Assembly: GCA_020137815.1 (NCBI GenBank)
Contig: CM035358.1
Location: 333,356-397,355, forward strand
Source: Hormiphora californensis
Lineage: Eukaryota > Ctenophora > Tentaculata > Cydippida > Pleurobrachiidae
Length of the DNA stretch: 64,000 nt
Direction: 5' to 3'
The notes under the pieces were generated by a model. It worked only from the letters and a program-made list of their open reading frames with translations. It did not search any database and was not told the origin of the DNA. Position 1 is the first letter of the stretch; each line of letters begins with the position of its first letter. The position numbers and the translations under genes were made by a program. This document shows, in pieces, positions 22,475 through 37,541 of this stretch.

Positions 22475-23622
22475 ATGAGTGGCCAGTTTCCCAACAGCTC
22501 CCATTTCCCTGGATTTGGAACCCACGCCGCCCACCACGGATCCGATCCTGATACCTGGGACTTCAAGCCCATCGTCCCTCCCATTTCCCTTTCTACAACT
22601 TTCAAACAGAGTGCTCCAGGTGTCCCCCCTGTAAGTTTAGAAATCGGGCTGGATGTGGTGTCCCCCTGTAAGTTCATTACTATTCAGGAATTAACACCCC
22701 CCCCCCCCCAAATCTCTAGAAATACGACTACTCGAGAGCAGGGAACCCCACCCGAACTGCATTTGAAGAGTGTGTTGCCAAGCTGGAGGGAGCAACGGAG
22801 GGATTTGCAGCGAGCAGTGGACTAGCGGCCACTATGCTGATTGTTAACATGTTGAAATCTGGGGACCACATCCTAGTATGTGATGATGTCTATGGAGGTA
22901 ATACCGTCATGATAATCGCATGTTAACCCACCCTAGGGTACCCTAGTCCCATGATAACCACTTTGACTCCCAGGTACCAACCGGTATTTCAATCGAGTGG
23001 TTGCCAACTTTGGAATCAGTGTCAGTATGGTTGACCCTATTGATCTGACCAAGTTTGAGGGGGCCATTCAGGACAATACTGCAGTAAGTCACACACACAT
23101 AACCAATAATCACTAACTTCCTAGTAGTTATGTTATAGCCTGTTAGTTAACAATTAACGGTTAGTATACCTCTCCCACAGTTAGTCTGGCTGGAAACCCC
23201 CACCAACCCAACACTCAAAATTATCGACATTGCAGCAGTCTGTGAAATGGTTAACCGTCGGTTTGAGGGGAAAAAGGTGAGTCATCTAGGTATAACATAG
23301 GAACACATAAAATTCCCAGGCCTTGCCTTGTTCGGCCCTGTCTCACCGTGCCCCGGTGGGTAAAAACATAAGTCATAACAACCTTGTTTATACAGGAATA
23401 TGAGGTGATTGATTTCAGGCATGGAAGAAAGTCACGCCGCTCCTCACCAGTGTAATAATACTATCGAACTAAATAAACACATTTTCAGAAGCCTATCGTG
23501 GTGGTGGACAACACGTTTGCTACTCCTTACTTCCAACGACCCTTGGAGTTGGGGGCATCCCTCGTTCTTAGCTCCGTGAGTTAGAGAGAGTGAGAGAGAG
23601 AGAGAGAAAAAGAGAGTGTGAG

Positions 23623-23677
<55 letters not shown>

Positions 23678-23842
23678 GAGTGAGAGATTTAGGTAGGAAA
23701 CCGTTTATTTAACCCCTCATACTATCCAATTATAGGTAACGAAGTACATCAACGGACACACGGATGTTTGCATGGGTGTCATATGTACAAACGACACAGA
23801 ATTGGCAGAGAAGTTGCGTTTCCTCCAACTGGGTATGTGTGG

Positions 23843-23877
<35 letters not shown>

Positions 23878-25379
23878 CCTCTCTTCTCTCCTCCTCTCTC
23901 TCCTCTCCTCTCCCACTCTCTCTCCTCCTCTCTACTCCGTCTCTCTCTCCTCTCTCTCTCTCCTCTCTCTCTCTCGTCTCTCCTCTCGTCTCTCCTCCTC
24001 TCCTCTCCCTCTCTCTCTCTCTAACTATATACTGTTTTGTAGCGGTAGGACCAGCTCCCTCTCCGTTCGATTGCTACCTGGCCCTGAGAGGAGCTAGAAC
24101 TCTTCATCTGCGGATGAGGCAGCACGAAACTAATAGTATTACGGTAGGTGGACCTCAATCAATGCCAATAGGTAGAGGCCGGGTGTATCTCAAGAGCAAT
24201 GGACCCAGATGTTGTTGGTTCGATCCCAGCTTGCCCTCGCTAGATATTTTGATAATTTCGTCCCTTACTTACAGTATAAAGTAGTTACAGCTAACACCTA
24301 ACTTACAGCTAACACCCCCTCCTCAGATAGCTAAGTGGCTGGAGACTGGAGAGAAGAGTGGGTTTGTTAAGAAGGTCATTCACCCTGGCCTGCCATCTCA
24401 TCCCCAGCATGAGCTAGCTAAGAGGCAAATGAAGGGATTCTCGGGAATGTTGTCCTTCGTAATTGATGGAGGTATTGCAGAGGCAACACTCTTCCTTCAA
24501 TCCCTGAAAATATTTGCACTGGCTGAGAGTTTAGGAGGCTATGAATCTCTTGCTGAGTTACCGTGAGTATTGTTTGTGTGTACCAATGAACGATAACTGT
24601 AAATTATTCAATTATCACTCAATATTTTCTCACCATTAGGTACCTTTTAGTTTACACATGGATGTCTTGGGGGAAACTGCGCGTGTTCGCCGTCTGTACT
24701 TGTTAAGAAAAAAGCACACAATCGACAAATCGTTACCGCGCAACGCGCAATCTAAGTCCGGACCTATGAATCTGGGTCTTATCTTCTAATGGAAATTGGA
24801 AGATAAGACCCAGCTTCCAAGGTTTAAAACGACCTGCCCTGAATAAATTATAAAAATTGATAGGTCATAATGTCATATGACTATTTAAAAGGTCAAGGGT
24901 ATATCAGTTGCCTTGCAACTCAAAGTTGGTATCGAAGACACCTCATACTTTGCTTCGCGGCCTTCCGTGTTTGGCGCGCTTCGCGCGCCGGCAAGGGAGG
25001 GGTAACTTCGTTACCAAAAGGGCGTCTCGTGAAGAAAGCCCCGGTTTTGCCCTTTCTCAGTAAAGAGCTTCCCCAAGCTTAGAATAGGTTGGTCAGTCTG
25101 AATAACACAGCTCTGTACTCTTTTCAGGTCAGTCATGACTCATGCCTCAGTGCCTGCTGAACAGAGAGAACTAATTGGAATATCTGATAGTTTGGTAAGT
25201 CCTCCTTGTAGACCCTGATACCTCTATTATACAGGCAACATTGTGTTCTTCCTAACTACTGATTCAGATTATTTAAAATATTTTGTTTTCAGATTCGGTT
25301 ATCAGTTGGTATAGAGGAGCCAGAGGACTTGATTGCTGACCTCTCACAGGCATTTGAAATTGTGGTAAGTATGCCCTAA
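22475..25379 (+). CDS. CTH: Cystathionine gamma-lyase (PLP-dependent transsulfuration enzyme)
   Basis: Ten exons splice in frame: 22475-22630, 22720-22897, 22974-23083, 23181-23276, 23489-23575, 23736-23832, 24043-24143, 24327-24562, 25128-25194 and 25293-25379. The product is about 404 residues (human CTH 405). Landmarks are [12 protein letters not shown] near the N-terminus, [11 protein letters not shown], the substrate/PLP region ASSGLAATM and [44 protein letters not shown], and the PLP lysine in [16 protein letters not shown] (exon 6). The C-terminal ends near [19 protein letters not shown]. The enzyme cleaves cystathionine to cysteine, 2-oxobutyrate and ammonia and can release H2S. The last codons run through a good donor (GTAAGT at 25365) to a stop at 25377, so a further short exon is possible. 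A (CT)n run sits in intron 6. Confidence 0.95.
23588..23674 (+). repeat. (GA)n microsatellite in CTH intron 5
   Basis: Impure GA tract directly after the exon 5 donor. Confidence 0.9.
23850..24022 (+). repeat. (CT)n / CTCTCC tract in CTH intron 6
   Basis: Impure polypyrimidine tract that fills most of intron 6 and ends 21 bases before the exon 7 acceptor, so it may serve as an extended polypyrimidine tract. Confidence 0.9.
24150..24245 (+). repeat. tRNA-like (SINE) sequence in CTH intron 7
   Basis: A gtgtatctcaagagc segment resembles box A and ttggttcgatcccagc is a good box B. Spacing is about tRNA length, but stem pairing is poor. It is probably a tRNA-derived SINE. Confidence 0.35.
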
Positions 25380-27053
<1,674 letters not shown>

Positions 27054-27061
27054 TATATAAA
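27054..27061 (+). promoter_or_regulatory. TATA box of the YHYH-protein gene
   Basis: TATATAAA lies 70 bases upstream of the ATG at 27131, a spacing that would put transcription start about 30 bases downstream with a short 5' leader. No experiment supports it. Confidence 0.5.
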
Positions 27062-27130
27062 TCCAGACTATTGTTATGTTATAACACACTCTCCCTGAAG
27101 TATAGCGCTGTTTCTGGATAGAGCGGTATC

Positions 27131-29827
27131 ATGAGAGCATTAATCTTGCTCGTCTTGGTAAGTGTAGAAACTATATTTTAATTACTTAGCCATTTCAACT
27201 ATAATTGACATTGTTTTTCAACCATTGACATTGTCTTACCTTTATTCTCCGTACAGGCGCTAGGAGTCATTCACTCCTACGACATCGTCGACCAGCGGGA
27301 TTTTGAGCGGTGTCACAACGGTGTCAGGGACGGCACTGTCCGATGTCCTGAATACGTTAACTACCCGGAGGACCATCTTATGGTCTCCAGAAGAAAGAGG
27401 CAGGTTGATTCTCGATCCAGAGGAGGCTCTCGCGATAGAGATGATGACAGGGGTGGAAGGGACCGAGATTCGGACAGGGGCGGAGACCGGGATTCGGATA
27501 GAGGAAGGGATGGTGGACGTGATGATGGACGGGATGGTGGACGGGATGGTGGACGTGATGGTGGACGGGATGGTGGACGGGATGGTGGACGGGATGGGGA
27601 TCGAGATGGGGATCGAGAAGGTCCTCCAGAGGAACCTACTGTCCCTGAATACCTGTTCCCTGAGCTCCCTTACAACTGGTGTCTGGATATTGAGTGGCGA
27701 CAAGCTAACAAGGATAACAACTGGGGAAACTGTCTTGCGACTGAGGAAGATGGTGAAATGAGATATTTCCATTCAAACACTGTCCCCGATTTCTACTATA
27801 ATCCCTACTGCCCAATCGGCCTGGGACTCGGCTACTGTATTGACCTGGAGAAGGAGATGGGAACATGTTTCTTCCCCGATTTCATGACCTGTGGTAACAC
27901 ATCTCTCGGGCGAGGTGTCACCGAACTAGGGGACGTGTGGGTACCAAACGATTTCTATTTTGCGGTCCCTCTGAAACCCAACCCTACTCGTAGTGATCGA
28001 CCTGGGAGAATGTACGACGCCAGGTCGGTGGGCTCTTTAAAAAGTTTCGGAGCTGCTCTTGGTGTTGCTATTAACGGTATTCCCATTCTGGGACCAAACG
28101 ATGCTGGGGCTGTTTCAATTGATGAGGCTGGATTTCAACTGACATGCGGAGGTCATGTGACACCTCCTATGGAAGGGGTGGTGGATAGCCTGCCTGCAGG
28201 GGGCCCTGCAGCCCTCCCTCCTACATACCATTACCACAAGGCCCCGGAATGTTTGGAACCATATGTTCAGGACTACAAGGGTATCTCCCGGGGAGCAAGG
28301 CCAGACACACACGGAAAACTTACCGGATACGCCCTCGATGGTTTTGGTATTTACACCTTCCAAGATATTGGTGGAGCTCAGCCGGTGGTGGACGAGTGCG
28401 GCGGTCACTTTGGACCAATCTCAGATGACTCAGAGGCAGTTACCTATCACTACCATACCCGACCCTATGTACCCTATACCATTGCTTGCCAGGGGCCAGC
28501 TCTCGGACAGTGTGATGATACCCAGAGTAGGGAGAGCAACAGTTGTGGTCTTGGTTGTGGGGCTGATATCTGTGTGCAGCCAGGTACTAGCAGGAAGGAA
28601 CTGGAAAAGTATCTGGATCAATGGGACAGTGAGTGGCTGGGCAAGTACAGTATCAACGACTTTGAGGGAAACGGCGACAAAGATGGAGATGATAGAGGCA
28701 GAGATGGAGGTAGAGATGGAGGCAGAGATGGAGGCAGAGATGGAGGCAGAGATGGAGGCAGAGATGGAGGCAGAGATGGAGGCAGAGATGGAGGCAGAGA
28801 TGGAGGCAGAGATGGAGGAAGAGATGGAGGCAGAGATGGAGGCAGAGATGGAGGCAGAGATGGAGGCAGAGATGGCGATGATAGAGGAGATAGAGATAGG
28901 GGCGGCAAAGGAAAGAACAAAGGTGGTAAGAATAGGGGAGGGGGACGAAATCAGGGAGGCAGGGGAGGCATGAGGGGCGATGACGGCCCCGCTATGATTC
29001 AGGTTTCAAGTGGAAGCAGAGGAGGAGGCAGGGACCAAGGAGGCAGGGATCAAGGAGGCAGGGATCAAGGAGACAGGGACCAAGGAGGCAGAGATCAAGG
29101 AGACAGGGACCAAGGAGGCAGGGACCAGGGAGGCAGGGACCAAGGAGACAGGGACCAAGGAGGCAGGGACCAAGGAGACAGGGACCAAGGAGGCAGGGAT
29201 CAAGGAGGCAGGGACCAAGGAGGCAGGGACCAGGGAGGCAGGGATCAAGGAGACAGGGACCAAGGAGGCAGGGATCAAGGAGACAGGGACCAAGGAGGCA
29301 GGGACCAGGGAGACAGGGACCAAGGAGGCAGGGATCAAGGAGGCAGGGACCAGGGAGGCAGGGACCAGGGAGGCAGGGACCAGGGAGGCAGAGATCAAGG
29401 AGGCAGGGACCAAGGAGGCAGGGACCAAGGAGGCAGGGACCAAGGAGGCAGGGACCAGGGAGGCAGGGACCAAGGAGACAGGGACCAAGGAGGCAGGGAT
29501 CAAGGAGACAGGGACCAGGGAGGCAGGGACCAGGGAGGCAGGGACCAAGGAGACAGGGACCAAGGAGGCAGGGACCAAGGAGGCAGGGACCAAGGAGGCA
29601 GGGATCAAGGAGACAGGGACCAGGGAGGCAGGGACCAGGGAGGCAGGGACCAAGGAGACAGGGACCAAGGAGGCAGGGACCAAGGAGGCAGGGATCAAGG
29701 AGGCAGGGACCAGGGAGGCAGGGACCAGGGAGGCAGGGGAGGAAAGGGAAAGGGCAAAGGCGGAAGTCGAGGGGGCAAAGGTGGAAGTCGAGGTGGAAGT
29801 CGAGGAGGTCGATCCAGGAGTTTTTAA
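27131..29827 (+). CDS. Secreted YHYH-domain protein with furin site and two charged repeat blocks
   Basis: Two exons (27131-27157 and 27257-29827) give 865 residues. Exon 1 encodes only MRALILLVL; after splicing it continues ALGVIHSYDIVDQ, a clean signal peptide. A basic RRKRQV site at about residue 47 suggests furin-type removal of a propeptide. An Arg/Asp/Gly-rich stretch (about 50-125) follows. The globular part (about 130-440) is Cys-rich and contains two YHYH motifs, PTYHYHKAPECLEPY and VTYHYHTRPYVPYTIACQG, typical of the YHYH domain family. The C-terminal half is repeats: about 16 units of GGRD (28690-28875), then some 45 units mixing QGGRD and QGDRD (29030-29735), ending in GGSRGG-like repeats. 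The tail is a polyampholyte, probably disordered. A matrix or biomineral-scaffold role is only a guess. Confidence 0.85.
28686..28878 (+). repeat. 12-bp coding tandem repeat (GGRD units)
   Basis: Tandem ggcagagatgga units of 12 bases, nearly identical, coding for Gly-Gly-Arg-Asp within the YHYH protein. The low synonymous divergence implies recent expansion. Confidence 0.95.
29028..29738 (+). repeat. 15-bp coding tandem repeat (QGGRD / QGDRD units)
   Basis: About 47 units of 15 bases (ga(c/t)ca(a/g)ggag(g/a)cagg) within the YHYH protein. All variation preserves Gln-Gly-(Gly/Asp)-Arg-Asp, and the frame is kept throughout. Confidence 0.95.
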
Positions 29828-30139
29828 AGGGACAGCCGAAACGTAAAATTCCAGTACAGAAACTAAAAGTAAAAGACTGAGTTATTATTTCTACATTATA
29901 GTATGGTATAGTATGGTATAGAAAACACTTGCTGAGCAAATGCAGCGTTTTTGATGAACCTCAAATCTGAATACATCTCCTGTTATATATCAATTTATTT
30001 CAACTTAATTGTCTTCTTAATTGTCTTATTTATTTTTTGACATAAACAGAGGATATCAAAACTCACAATTCATTTATATTGTTTCTCATCACCTCCCCGG
30101 GGGTTTTCATACTATGTACTATGTAGTAGTAGGTAGGTA
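29828..30139. other. 3' flank of the YHYH gene
   Basis: AT-rich sequence following the stop codon, probably the 3' UTR. I do not see a convincing AATAAA close to the stop. No other feature is recognised. Confidence 0.4.
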
Positions 30140-30288
30140 CTACATGGCTGTAACACTAACATCACGCGGCCCGGTGAGGAGATAAGAGTGCAGTCTTTTG
30201 TGAGCCAATCCTTGGGCCATAGATCTCCATAAGTGCCGACCAGACTGCATTTTATTGCGATAGGTCCTTTGTAGGTACACGGCACCCT
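30140..30288 (-). CDS. Possible terminal exon of an unknown gene
   Basis: After a plausible acceptor (TTTGTAG) this block stays open for 49 codons to TAG. It encodes GAVYLQRTYRNKMQSGRHLW, then RSMAQGLAHKRLHSYLLTG. The basic, non-repetitive composition looks protein-like. I do not recognise the family and found no upstream exons, so it may be an isolated remnant or chance. Confidence 0.25.
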
Positions 30289-31398
30289 CTACAAATAAAA
30301 AGAAGAACTCACAACACTGGATAGGGTTTGGGTATTGGGTAATGATTTGATTTGAAACTAATTTGCAATATATACAGGAAAAGTAGCACACATAAAAATA
30401 TAAATATATATAAGTCCCTGTATATAGAGCAGATTAGAGGCAGGTCTAAGTAGACGCTTACGCCGCAGAGTCATACTAAATCAATCTATAGGGTAATGTA
30501 GATAATAAATTAGGTAATATTTAATAAGTTAAAGGTATTGTTTTAATAAATTTTATTTTTATTTATTTTAGATTATTTTGTCCTGTCAGTCAATCACGTC
30601 ATAGTCATGTTGGAGCAAGTGTTTTAGGAAGTAGAAAGATTGCAGTGTTTAGGGAGGAGTCAGGAGGGAGAGCAGCAAGCAGAAAGTCTTTTCTTCTAGA
30701 GCTGAATATTAATAAGGCTGTTTATTTAACACCCAATTCCCTTTGCAGTACAATAAGAAGAAATAATTGCTGGGAAGAACGTTGAAACACGGTTTGTAAT
30801 TAAAGGACTGAAGGGGCAAATATCACATTGTTTTTACAGTTTTTATGTTGTTAAAGCAATCCTTTATTACCAACCTTAACTATTTTGTCCTAATTTTCTA
30901 TTCCACGAGTCCTTGATTATATATAATTATATATAATTATACAATATGTTTGGTATGGCTGTCAGTTTGGGCTTGCACCTGCCACTGTTCTTGTGCGCTC
31001 CGAAAGAAATGAGAATAGGGTCAGGCCAATGCTCTGACAGGCTTACACAGTCGTCAACTGGTCCTAGTTTCAGTCACGTTAAATTCATTGTTTTCTTAGC
31101 GAGCGGCTGAATTCTAGAAAATTCAGTGGGACATTTCAATTCCGTGTCTCTTTGCTGTTGATCTAAACAAGTAAAGAGCTGGAATGTTAGATCATCAGCG
31201 AATATGTGTCACATGAGTAAGACTGTAATTTGATACTACTCAGCGTGTGTCTCTCTTTTTGTCCCCCTCCTCGTTCAAATGTATGTCTCTGTAATTTGGC
31301 CATGTTAGGTGTGCTATAGCTTCTTCTTTATTTATATCATCAGTATATGATGGAACTGTAAATCATGTCTCATGAATGCAAAACGAGCCGTTAGTCTC

Positions 31399-31466
<68 letters not shown>

Positions 31467-32746
31467 GAATTAGTGTTATCTATCAATTGACGTGTGATTG
31501 TGACGCGATATCATGTTAGCGATTCTACTTTTACTCCTTTAACCTTTTTTCATGTTTTTCTTCCTCTTGCCCCCTCTCTCGGTCTCACACCCCTCTTTTT
31601 TATTTTCTCTCTCTCTCTCTATCTCTCTCTCTTTGATCCTCTCTTTTTCTTTTATCCTCTCTTTCTCTTTGTTGTACAAACAGCGTGCTGTGAGGCTCTT
31701 GACTCTTCGACTATTGAGTTACATGATACATTCGTTATCGTGTTGTGGCAGTAGTACATTTCATTGTGTACACTGTGTACATTGTGTACATTTTATACAC
31801 TAGTAAGCCCGCTCGCCCTACGGGCGAATGTCGGGGATGGTCAATGGTCAATGGTCATACAGTAAACTAAGCAAATAGTGTAGTATCATTTGAAATTTTT
31901 AAAATCAGTAAATTTATCAGGTAAATTAACCACAGCGATTCTTTCGACAGAAAAACCACGGGTCCTCTTTTGCCAGGTCCTGAAGTATTTTATGAAGGAG
32001 CACATTTGTAAAATACTTTCACGTATTTCTGCCATTTCTTATTAGTGCCATTGATACTTTGTTATTACGTGTGTTGACAACATTTTTTGAATAATAATCA
32101 CCTCTTTTGTAGGATTCTATCACGTAGTCTATAGGCGTCAGCGCCAGTTTGGGACATATGGCTCCTCCAAACTCGCTGGCGATTGTGTTGAAGTTGAGTA
32201 GTCATGTTCACGAAACGTGGTGAACAGGGGGTGAACAGATCAAATCGAGCAAACGATCAATCACACAACCGGCAGAGAGATGAATCAAGGATGCACGTGC
32301 AGTTTAAGGCTCAAGCTGGCAGGTTGCCAGGGTCCCTCTAGGGACAACACGTGCAAAAGGCCATTTCCAGGAATTTTGTGCCATATTTGGTAAAAAAACC
32401 ATCACCCATCATTTCCCTATCTCTATTATAATTTGAAGATGAACGACGTCGAAGTGGCCGTTCGTTAGGCGGTATCTAAGCGACAGACTGCTCCTTCATA
32501 AAACACTTTATGTGACCAAAGCTGTAAAGCTGTCATTCACACTTTGGAACTTCCAGTGGAAGTTTGTTAATATTTTCGAATGACTTTTAACAGGCCAGTC
32601 ACCATAGTTACCAATTCAGTTGCCATGGCAACCGTTGAAAGGGGCGAAAAGAACCACCCGGCGAAGCCGGGTGGGTTAACAAAAAGCCCTTATATTGAGG
32701 CGCACCCAATGGGTGCGCTAGTTTGCTTTAATAATAGTATGATTAT
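30289..32746. other. Intergenic, no gene recognised
   Basis: AT-rich sequence. A (CT)n run lies at 31397-31462. A cgccctacgggcgaatgtcgggga hairpin motif at 31814 recurs at 34056. Another short hairpin, cacccggcgaagccgggtg, lies at 32656. These look like nonautonomous element pieces. I see no splice-consistent coding sequence. Confidence 0.4.
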
Positions 32747-33046
32747 CAGGGGTGTAGGAATGATTTTTCAAGTGAGGGGGCGAAGTCACGTGACCAATTA
32801 CAGCGCTGGCCAGCGCCCATGAAAATTTTTTGTGAGCAGGATTTAGCCACCTATTCCATTGCATTTACTATACATCGGGCGGAGCGACAGCGGAGCCCGA
32901 GAAAATTTTTAGGGTTTTGAGCCAAAAAGTCATGATTTCGTCATTTGGGAGTGAGTGTTGACTGTTGGCGACAAAAGTGAGGGGGCGAACCTGGCCAAAA
33001 GTGGGGGGGCGGCCGCCCCCCTCGCCCCCCTATTCCTACACCCCTG
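32747..33046. repeat. Small nonautonomous DNA element with terminal inverted repeats
   Basis: The ends caggggtgtaggaat and attcctacacccctg are exact 15-base inverted repeats 300 bases apart. The interior holds gcgctggccagcgcc, related to a motif at 18455, 20467 and 62621, and a G-rich/C-rich hairpin. It has no coding capacity. Confidence 0.7.
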
Positions 33047-33085
33047 TACATTATGTACAGTTCTGGGAATATATTGTATATTCCA

Positions 33086-33228
<143 letters not shown>

Positions 33229-33404
33229 TGGTTCTTTTATTCACAACTAAACTCTGTGAGGAACAGCTGTGTGTATCATCCACATCCCCTGCGTGGTAGT
33301 CTGCTATAGTCTCTGTGTGCTGTCGTGTTCTAAAACGGCCCGTACAAGTTGTGTGTAACTAGTTAATTTAGCTAATTACTAATAGCCCATACAGATCAAC
33401 CAGA

Positions 33405-34850
33405 ATGTCTGAAAACCCGCCACCGTATTCTGAGGGAGTTGATAATGAAGGATACAAGGGAGAACCGTCAGTTCCCCCTGCCTACCAAGGCTATGCGCCT
33501 CAAGAATACCCAACAGATCCTGGTGCAGGTGAGACACATGCAGTGTACTTTAGCAGTGTACTAAAATCAGACAGTATATTCACCCTATAATACATACCTA
33601 CTTGAAACATTCTCTTTTCTTGTTTAGATGGTGTGTTCATCCTGCTAAAATTCTATCAGCACCCGCCCCCCCCAAGGCCCATACCCTGTTAGACGCTAGT
33701 AGCGGGAACTAGAAACTCACACTCCCCCATTACCCCTGCAGGCTACGCAGAAACTACCCCATTAGCACCCGGAGCGCATCCTGCAGTTATCTATCAGACA
33801 GCGATGGTGTGGGGTCGCAGTCCCGTGTCGACTACCTGTCTACACTGCAACAATCCCATCATCACCAACACTCAATATGTTGTCGGTAAGTCACTTACTA
33901 AGTGGGCCAGTAGCTAACTCCACATTGATGAGGGCACGCTTTTGTAGGATATAAGCGGCATGTGTTTTTTGGCACCAGCGCCCCGCTCAGACTAAGAGCA
34001 CAGCGAGATGGGGGTATCATTCCTTCTTTCTTTAATCACTACTAGTAGGCCCGTTCGCCCTACGGGCGAATTTCGGGGAAATGGTAGCTGGATTAGGGAA
34101 CGCTGACATCACCTGCACCATCCGTTCCTAGCCTATCTCTCACTTTCTCCCTACCCATGTTGTTGTACGCTCTGGGCTTCCTGACAATGTCAAGGTGCGA
34201 ATTTAAGAGATCAATGTCAAGGAGGTGCAGCTGCAGTGCTGTTCCAGAAATTCATCACGTGAAAATTTGGCCGCTATGTAGCCGATTCGGAGATTTCTAT
34301 ATTCGACTGGAGTAATCACCCTTGGGTGACGTTGGGTAAAGCTATCCGTAGTCGTTGATTAGCTCGCTTGAACACGTTGGCGTAATCTGTCATATTCTCT
34401 AGCCTGCTCTCTGACAGCAGCAGATCTTCCGGACCCAGATGACTGTTGCCGAATAGCGCTTGGGGTTGAAGAGTTAGACATCAGGACAAAAGTAAAAGAA
34501 TGCACGTGCAGAATTGAATTTCCCTTAGTACCCAAAACTGCAACTGGGTAGTGAGGTTTCTAAGTTGCTCTAATAATTGCACGTGCAGGTGTAGTTGCTA
34601 GGTGACATGTGTCACACAATTTGCTTAGTAAGTAGTATGATTATTATACCTAGTAATCCCTAATCGTACACCTACTTCTCAGGAACGTTCACGTGGCTGC
34701 TGGCTGCCCTAATATTCCTGGTTGGAGGATGGCTCTTCTGTCTTGATCCCTTTGCGGGGCCCTTTTCAAAGTTCCGAATTATTGCCCCAACTGAACAACC
34801 AAAAAAGGGGGAAGACTGGTTGGGGCCCAGTGAAGTGTCTCGGGGATGAA
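33405..34850 (+). CDS. LITAF-domain protein, last exon damaged
   Basis: Exons 33405-33528 and 33742-33885 join in frame, and a third starts at 34683. The product opens MSENPPPYSEGVDNEGYKGE, a Pro/Tyr-rich N-terminus with a PPxY-type motif as in LITAF/SIMPLE proteins. Then comes CLHCNNPI, the first zinc CxxC, and a hydrophobic helix in exon 3 (TWLLAALIFLVGGWLF). The second zinc half should read like CPxC after an acidic linker. It can be made out as YCPN plus a broken Cys codon at about 34780, but only by changing frame twice. Real LITAF proteins are endosomal/lysosomal membrane proteins with a membrane-dipping zinc domain. The damage coincides with poor-looking homopolymer-rich consensus, so I favour sequence error over pseudogenisation. 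The end coordinate is approximate. Confidence 0.7.
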
Positions 34851-36340
34851 GAAAACGACAAGGAAATGAGAGGGGAAAAAGGGGAAAATGGGGACCTTTT
34901 AGAGAGGAAAAAGGGGGAGGTGGCGTGAATTTAATATTAGAAAAACCCCACAAAATTAAAACAAGGCTTCCCACAATTTATTGGGGGATTTCCAAATTGA
35001 TTCGTTTGGTATGGGGGAAATAAAAAAAGTAAAATTTAGTTGTTTTAAAATGGTCCCGGGGGCCTCTTTTAAAATCAAAATGGGGGCCCCCAAAAGGCCC
35101 GGGTGGACAAAAAATTTAATTTAGTTTTAAAAGAAACCCCAAATTTGGGGAAAGGGCGAAAAAAAGGTAAAAAGGTGTTCCCCTTTTTAATTTTAAGTTG
35201 TTTGAAAATAAATTGTTTTCGTTTCACCGGGGAAAAGGATACGGTTTTTAAACCCAGAGGTCTTTTTCAAGAAAACCACAAAAATGCCTTTAATTAGGTG
35301 GCTTTTTTGGTTTTGAAACTACAAAAATTGGGAAAAATTAATTTGGAGTGAGTTGAACTGTTTTCTTTTTAAAAGAAATTTACCTCCCCTTATTTAGGAT
35401 TTTACCAATTTTGTTCCCAAAATTTTTACGCGAAAAAGGGAAAAATTGACAAAAATACCCAAAAAAGGCAAAATTTGTGCGGGTTACTAAAAGGGGGGGT
35501 GCAGATTTTTGGGAACGAGAAAATAAAAAAAACAAATTTTTCCGCCTTTTTTTTTCAAAAGACCCCGCCCCAGGATAAAATGGGTTTTTCTAATCGCATT
35601 TGTTTTTTATTTAGTTTTAAATGGTTAACATAACCAACCCCCGTGCGGGGTTTTTGTTAATAGAGAGCGATAGACAAGACAGTTTTTCCCTTTTTCCCCC
35701 TTCGCCTATTTTCTTTTTTCCCTTTTCCTCTCTTACGCTGCTTCTCTCCCTCTCCTTCTTCTTCCTTCTCTCTCTCCCTTTTCCCCCTTCCCCCTCTCTC
35801 TTCTCTCTCTCTCTTTCTCCCTTCTCTCTCTCTCTCTCTCTCCGCGTTTGCTTTCTGTTTTGCGTTAAGGGGGCTCAAACTCCCCGCCTTCTCTCAACTT
35901 GTAGAGAGACCTTGTTGGTTGCTAGGAGACATCCCACTAAGCACACTGTAACAGTGCAGTGCAGCTATGTTGGTAGGTTCCCCCTTTTTTTAGTAAAGTG
36001 CTGTTTATTGTGGTGGATTTTATTTTTTTTTCCCACTCTAGTTTCCACTACTACTGGGAATGAGAAAAGGGCCCCCCAAGACGGGGGGTTTTTCCAAAGG
36101 GGGGGGGGGGGTAAAAATTGGGGGAAAATTTTTATTTTTTATTTCTTTTTTTGGGTAATCCTTCTATGGGGGTTCCGACAAAAACCCAAACACCAAAATC
36201 TAATTTCTTCCCAAAATTCTATTTTTTCTCCCTACCCCCTCCCCCTCCCTCTTCCCCCCCCTCGTTTTTTCCATGCTTCTAGTCTTTATTTCCCCGGGCC
36301 GGGGGGGGCCTTCCTTCTTTCTCTTTCAATTTTTTTCCTC
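34750..36340. other. Probable low-quality consensus (homopolymer-rich)
   Basis: The stretch is packed with runs such as ggggaaaa, cccaaaaaagg and ttttttccc, unlike any flank. It breaks the frame of the LITAF-like gene at its left end. I see no gene, element or repeat structure in it. It looks like uncorrected long-read sequence. Confidence 0.5.
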
Positions 36341-36399
36341 CCCCCACTAGTAGATAGCAGAGAGATGATGAGAGAGCAGAGAGAGAGAAGAGGCTAGAG

Positions 36400-37541
<1,142 letters not shown>

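Noticed and set aside
28992-29939. 315-residue minus-strand ORF, and the overlapping 230- and 278-residue ORFs
   Set aside because: Shadows of the 15-bp repeat in the YHYH protein gene; any frame of a 15-bp repeat without stops stays open.
35621-36397. 258-residue ORF
   Set aside because: Lies in homopolymer-rich poor-looking sequence; low-complexity Ser/Phe/Pro translation of pyrimidine runs.
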